A stretch of 7,678 nucleotides of DNA. Source: Clostridia bacterium. GTDB lineage: Bacteria > Bacillota > Clostridia > Oscillospirales > CAG-272. The position numbers were made by a program, and so were the translations under genes. Under the pieces are notes generated by a model. That model did no database searches. It was given only the letters and a program-made list of their open reading frames with translations, and was not told where the DNA came from. Each line of letters starts with the position of its first letter. The first letter of the stretch is position 1. Below are positions 6,047 through 7,678 of this stretch, piece by piece. The stretch is taken from positions 1 through 7,678 of the forward strand of contig CAAGKS010000101.1 of the NCBI GenBank assembly GCA_900770605.1. Reading direction: 5' to 3'.

Positions 6047-6964
6047 ATGGATAAGATACAACAGACGCTTCTTGAACAGGTTGCAGGAATACACGAAGTG
6101 CCCAGCGGAGCGTATTCACTTCGTATAAACGGTCAGCTTCACGGCAAAAATTCCTCTGAGAACATTGTTATCGAGAAAAAGACGGACAAGCCCGGTATTG
6201 ATATTTACATCAAGCCCGGTACTAAGAACGAAAGCGTGCATATCCCCGTTATTCTTTCACAGAGCGGATTGCGCGAGTTGGTTTATAACGACTTTCACAT
6301 TGGCGAGGATTGCGACGTTACGATAGTTGCAGGTTGTGGTATCCACAACGGCGGCGAGGGCGATTCCGAGCACAGTGGCATTCACTCGTTTTTTGTGGCG
6401 AAAAATGCAAAATGCAAGTATATTGAAAAGCATTATGGCGAAGGCGACGGAAACGGGAAGAATCTTATGAATCCCACAACATACGTTGAAATGGCTGAGA
6501 ATTCCTATATGGAAATGGAAACGGCGCAGATCAAGGGCGTGGATTCTACAAAGAGAGTTACCACGGGAAAAGTGATGAAAAATGCAACGCTCATAGTGCG
6601 CGAAAAGATAATGACACACGGCGAGCAGTACGCGGAAACGGAGTTTGACGTTGAGCTTTGCGGCGAAGGCGCAGGAACGCACGTTATTTCCAGATCCGTT
6701 GCGAAGGACAAGTCCCGCCAGAAATTCCTCTCTAAGATAGTTGGAAATGCGAAGTGCACGGGTCACACCGAGTGCGACGCTATTATAATGGACGAGGCTA
6801 CGGTTGCGGCGATCCCCGAGATCCTTGCAATACACCCTGAGGCTTCTCTCGTGCACGAGGCGGCTATCGGAAAGATCGCCGGCGAGCAGCTCATAAAGCT
6901 TATGACGCTCGGCCTTACCGAAAAAGAGGCGGAAGAAGAGATCATCAACGGCTTTTTGAGATAA
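6047..6964 (+). CDS. sufB: Short SufB/SufD-family Fe-S scaffold protein (SmsB-like)
   Basis: Partner of SufC and the probable scaffold on which the Fe-S cluster is built. At 305 aa it is much shorter than classical SufB (about 465-495 aa) and lacks most of the N-terminal helical region, keeping the beta-helix core and the C-terminal SufC-binding domain. The C-terminal block is diagnostic: GHTECDAIIMDEA (239-251), EASLVHEAAIGKIAGEQL (265-282) and EEEIINGFLR (296-305). Cys243 lines up with the essential cysteine of the SufB core (Cys405 of E. coli SufB), and His270-Glu271 matches the HEA motif near the assembly site; Cys97 and the His-rich 100-130 segment are further candidate ligands. AAGGAGG (6034-6040) overlaps the sufC stop, 11 bp upstream. 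Retained Cys243 favours SufB over SufD, but in a two-gene system one protein may do both jobs as a homodimer. No sufS, sufU or second paralogue is in the window. Confidence 0.9.
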   Translation: MDKIQQTLLEQVAGIHEVPSGAYSLRINGQLHGKNSSENIVIEKKTDKPGIDIYIKPGTKNESVHIPVILSQSGLRELVYNDFHIGEDCDVTIVAGCGIHNGGEGDSEHSGIHSFFVAKNAKCKYIEKHYGEGDGNGKNLMNPTTYVEMAENSYMEMETAQIKGVDSTKRVTTGKVMKNATLIVREKIMTHGEQYAETEFDVELCGEGAGTHVISRSVAKDKSRQKFLSKIVGNAKCTGHTECDAIIMDEATVAAIPEILAIHPEASLVHEAAIGKIAGEQLIKLMTLGLTEKEAEEEIINGFLR

Positions 6965-6994
6965 GACGCGGGGACGCGAGGACGCGATTGACGC
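6965..6994. repeat. 8-bp tandem repeat (GACGCG-NN) just after the sufB stop
   Basis: GACGCG recurs at 6965, 6973 and 6981, exactly 8 bp apart, followed by GACGC at 6990 (9 bp on). It begins on the base after the sufB TAA. Its GC-rich character contrasts with the A/T runs that follow. Confidence 0.7.
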
Positions 6995-7029
6995 TTTTTT
7001 GAAAAAAAGCTTAGCAAAAAACTTGCTGG
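6991..7029 (-). repeat. Inverted, diverged copy of the AT-rich three-arm module
   Basis: Read on the minus strand, this segment runs AAGTTTTTTGC, TAAGCTTTTTTT, CAAAAAAGC. That is the same order of arms and run lengths as the modules at 7117-7150 and 7456-7493, with GC replacing some TT/AA pairs. GCTTTTTT (6993-7000) can pair with AAAAAAGC (7003-7010), and AGCAA (7013-7017) with TTGCT (7023-7027). It might contribute to ending suf transcription, but the A/T stems are weak. Confidence 0.45.
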
Positions 7030-7047
7030 AAATTTAAAAATTGGTGA

Positions 7048-7102
7048 TTATTGGTGGAGTGCCCGGATTTGTTTCGGTTGCTCCACCAACTTTATTTTAT
7101 TC
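7048..7102. repeat. 55-bp diverged direct repeat, copy 1, containing a perfect 9-bp stem
   Basis: Aligns without gaps to 7264-7318 at a constant offset of 216 bp; by hand I count 42 identical positions of 55. TTGGTGGAG (7051-7059) and CTCCACCAA (7081-7089) form a perfect 9-bp stem with a 21-nt loop, followed by ACTTTATTTTATT. This makes it the best terminator candidate downstream of sufB. The stem is broken at two positions in copy 2, so the sequence rather than the hairpin may be what was copied. Confidence 0.6.
7051..7100 (+). terminator. Candidate terminator of the suf transcript
   Basis: The 9-bp TTGGTGGAG/CTCCACCAA stem is followed by a T-rich but interrupted tail (7091-7100). It lies about 90 bp past the sufB stop. 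The long loop and interrupted T-tract make it weaker than a textbook terminator. Confidence 0.35.
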
Positions 7103-7116
7103 ATTTCTCGCTCTGT

Positions 7117-7150
7117 AAAGTTTTTGATCAAACTTTTTTCAAAAAGTTTG
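7117..7150 (+). repeat. AT-rich three-arm module, copy 1
   Basis: Arms AAAGTTT (7117-7123), AAACTTT (7130-7136) and AAAGTTT (7143-7149) alternate, so the middle arm can pair with either neighbour but not both. The first choice has a TTGATC loop; the second extends to 8-9 bp. It is followed directly by a GGTTCT junction and double-hairpin units, the same order as at 7456-7543. Confidence 0.65.
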
Positions 7151-7155
7151 CAGGT

Positions 7156-7203
7156 TCTCAGGACTGCGTCCTGAGCCGCTCTCCACAGAGAGCGGAACAC
7201 CCC
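7156..7203 (+). repeat. Double-hairpin unit 1
   Basis: First hairpin CTCAGGAC (7157-7164), TGC loop, GTCCTGAG (7168-7175). Second hairpin CCGCTCTC (7176-7183), CACA loop, GAGAGCGG (7188-7195), directly abutting the first. The unit ends in AACACCCC. Compared with units 2 and 3, stem bases differ in complementary pairs. Confidence 0.75.
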
Positions 7204-7215
7204 TGCGGTCAGGGG
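7200..7215. repeat. Linker hairpin between double-hairpin units 1 and 2
   Basis: CCCCTG (7200-7205), CGGT loop, CAGGGG (7210-7215). The left arm reuses the CCCC that ends unit 1, so five perfect hairpins run almost without spacers from 7157 to 7255. Confidence 0.65.
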
Positions 7216-7217
7216 AG

Positions 7218-7263
7218 TCTGAGGCAGAGCCTCAGCCGCCGTCCGCAGACGGCGGAACACCCC
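7218..7263 (+). repeat. Double-hairpin unit 2
   Basis: First hairpin CTGAGGC (7219-7225), AGA loop, GCCTCAG (7229-7235). Second hairpin CCGCCGTC (7236-7243), CGCA loop, GACGGCGG (7248-7255), then AACACCCC as in unit 1. The second hairpin is identical to that of unit 3. Confidence 0.75.
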
Positions 7264-7318
7264 TTATTAGTGGAGCTTCTGTATCTATTTGGGGTGCTCA
7301 ACCAACTTTATTATATTT
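7264..7318. repeat. 55-bp diverged direct repeat, copy 2
   Basis: Matches 7048-7102 without gaps (42 of 55 by hand). The best conserved parts are the ends, TTATT plus GTGGAG on the left and ACCAACTTTATT on the right. The 9-bp stem seen in copy 1 has two mismatches here. Confidence 0.6.
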
Positions 7319-7341
7319 ATACCGTACGCCCAAAACTACTC

Positions 7342-7397
7342 ATCCGTCACGGCTTCGCTTATAAGCTCGCCGTGCCACCTTCCCTGACAAGGGAAGG
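7342..7397 (-). repeat. CACGGC/GCCGTG hairpin element, copy 1 (inverted relative to copy 2)
   Basis: CACGGC (7348-7353) pairs with GCCGTG (7369-7374), enclosing GCTT/AAGC (7357-7360/7363-7366). After CCA comes CCTTCCCT (7378-7385), GACA loop, AGGGAAGG (7390-7397). The order CCGTCACGGC then GCCGTGCCACC is the reverse complement of the left half of the element at 7549-7672, so the two copies lie in opposite orientation. Confidence 0.7.
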
Positions 7398-7404
7398 CTT
7401 ATAA

Positions 7405-7427
7405 CGGGGCGCCGAGGCGTCGCCCCC
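7405..7427. repeat. GGGGCG/CGCCCC hairpin repeat
   Basis: GGGGCG (7406-7411) and CGCCCC (7421-7426) pair around a 9-nt loop. The flanking GGGGGCGACGCC pattern on the minus strand resembles a short dispersed repeat I have seen between genes in gut Clostridia; that family link is from memory only. Confidence 0.5.
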
Positions 7428-7455
7428 TACATTTTTTGTCGTTTTTTGCATTTTT

Positions 7456-7493
7456 AAAGTTTTTGATCAAACTTTTTCCCAAAAAAAGTTTGC
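7456..7493 (+). repeat. AT-rich three-arm module, copy 2
   Basis: Arms AAAGTTT (7456-7462), AAACTTT (7469-7475) and AAAGTTT (7485-7491) repeat the design at 7117-7150, including the TTGATC loop. The second loop differs (CCC plus extra A) but both alternative pairings are kept. It leads through GGGTTCT into double-hairpin unit 3. Confidence 0.65.
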
Positions 7494-7497
7494 GGGT

Positions 7498-7543
7498 TCT
7501 AAGGGCAGCGCCCTTAGCCGCCGTCCGCAGACGGCGGAATATC
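7498..7543 (+). repeat. Double-hairpin unit 3
   Basis: First hairpin CTAAGGGC (7499-7506), AGC loop, GCCCTTAG (7510-7517). Second hairpin CCGCCGTC (7518-7525), CGCA loop, GACGGCGG (7530-7537), followed by AATATC instead of AACACC. The third base pair of the first stem is A-T here, C-G in unit 1 and G-C in unit 2. Confidence 0.75.
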
Positions 7544-7548
7544 TTCAG

Positions 7549-7672
7549 CCTCCCTTGTGCAAAGGGAGGTGGCACGGCTTGCCGTGACGGAGGGATTGTT
7601 TTATTATGTTTTACCGCAAGTACAATCCCTCAGTCACCTTCGGTGACAGCTCCTTTTACACAAGGGAGCCTT
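7549..7672. repeat. Large composite palindrome (five stems), CACGGC element copy 2
   Basis: Outer left hairpin CCTCCCTT (7549-7556) with AAGGGAGG (7562-7569), then CACGGC (7573-7578) with GCCGTG (7581-7586). A long-range 10-bp stem GAGGGATTGT (7590-7599) with ACAATCCCTC (7622-7631) follows, then GTCACC (7633-7638), TTC loop, GGTGAC (7642-7647), and an imperfect GCTCCTT/AAGGGAGC hairpin to about 7670. The halves mirror each other in layout. It may continue past the window edge. Non-autonomous mobile element, transcription end or nucleoid site are all possible. Confidence 0.6.
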
Positions 7673-7678
7673 CCGCTA

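Larger units (their letters stand above)
6965..7678. other. 714-bp gene-free mosaic of interspersed repeats
   Basis: No open frame here has both a ribosome binding site and a recognisable product; the longest frames run through hairpins and low-complexity arms. The content, left to right, is: 8-bp tandem repeat, inverted three-arm module, 55-bp repeat copy 1, three-arm module, two double-hairpin units, 55-bp repeat copy 2, CACGGC element, GGGGCG hairpin, three-arm module, double-hairpin unit, and a large composite palindrome that reaches the window edge. Similar hairpin clusters are, to my knowledge, common between genes in gut Clostridia. No transposase or terminal target duplication is visible. 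Confidence 0.75.

Noticed and set aside
5442..6119. A 225-codon minus-strand frame across sufC and the start of sufB
   Set aside because: It crosses the sufC/sufB junction and two real start/stop signals, and has no motif of its own.
6991..7010. A standard intrinsic terminator at GCTTTTTT/AAAAAAGC
   Set aside because: The stem is almost all A-T with a very small loop and no following T-run; better explained as an arm of the three-arm repeat.
7117..7263. A CRISPR array, suggested by closely spaced palindromic repeats
   Set aside because: The units are adjacent hairpins with differing stems, without uniform repeats, unique spacers of regular length or cas genes.
7051..7404. A 117-codon plus-strand frame through the repeat region
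   Set aside because: It runs through perfect hairpins and repeat arms, lacks a ribosome binding site, and its apparent internal peptide similarity is explained by the 55-bp DNA repeat.

Overview
The window looks like a chromosomal segment of an anaerobic Bacillota, most likely an uncultured gut-type member of class Clostridia. This is an inference from strong AGGAGG-type ribosome binding sites, consensus TTGAAA/TATAAT promoters, a metY-metA methionine branch, a minimal SufC/SufB-type Fe-S assembly pair, and intergenic hairpin repeats of a kind I associate with Oscillospiraceae-like genomes. I see no tRNA, rRNA, CRISPR array, transposase or phage gene.

Layout. (1) Positions 1-1575, minus strand: glycerol kinase glpK, followed 5 bp later by the start of a second minus-strand gene that runs off the window edge. 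(2) Positions 1576-1790: a divergent control region with two back-to-back promoters, each with a 17-bp spacer, one for glpK and one for metY. (3) Positions 1791-4047, plus strand: metY (O-acetylhomoserine sulfhydrylase) and metA (homoserine O-acyltransferase). MetA carries Glu111, the residue associated with acetyl-CoA use, so the two genes make a consistent direct-sulfhydrylation route: homoserine to O-acetylhomoserine to homocysteine. (4) A strong hairpin (4070-4113), then an orphan radical SAM/SPASM enzyme (4140-5018). (5) An AT-rich control region of about 300 bp (5019-5324) with phased TATCAAAAT motifs, an inverted repeat, a consensus promoter and a folded leader. (6) Positions 5325-6964: sufC and a short sufB-like gene, with no sufS, sufU or second sufB/D copy in the window, resembling the minimal two-component SUF-like (SMS) machinery. 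(7) Positions 6965-7678: no gene, but a dense mosaic of interspersed repeats. It includes three copies of a double-hairpin unit whose stems differ by compensatory changes, a three-arm AT-rich module seen twice directly and once as a probable inverted relative, a diverged 55-bp direct repeat, and two inverted-orientation copies of a CACGGC/GCCGTG hairpin element.

How the genes fit together. Methionine made through MetA/MetY feeds S-adenosylmethionine, which the radical SAM enzyme consumes. That enzyme needs a radical-SAM 4Fe-4S cluster and probably one or two auxiliary clusters, which a SufBC scaffold could supply. This sulfur/SAM/Fe-S theme is an inference from gene order only. The most unusual parts are the minimal SufCB pair, the unassigned radical SAM/SPASM protein behind a hairpin, and the structured repeat cluster at the right edge.
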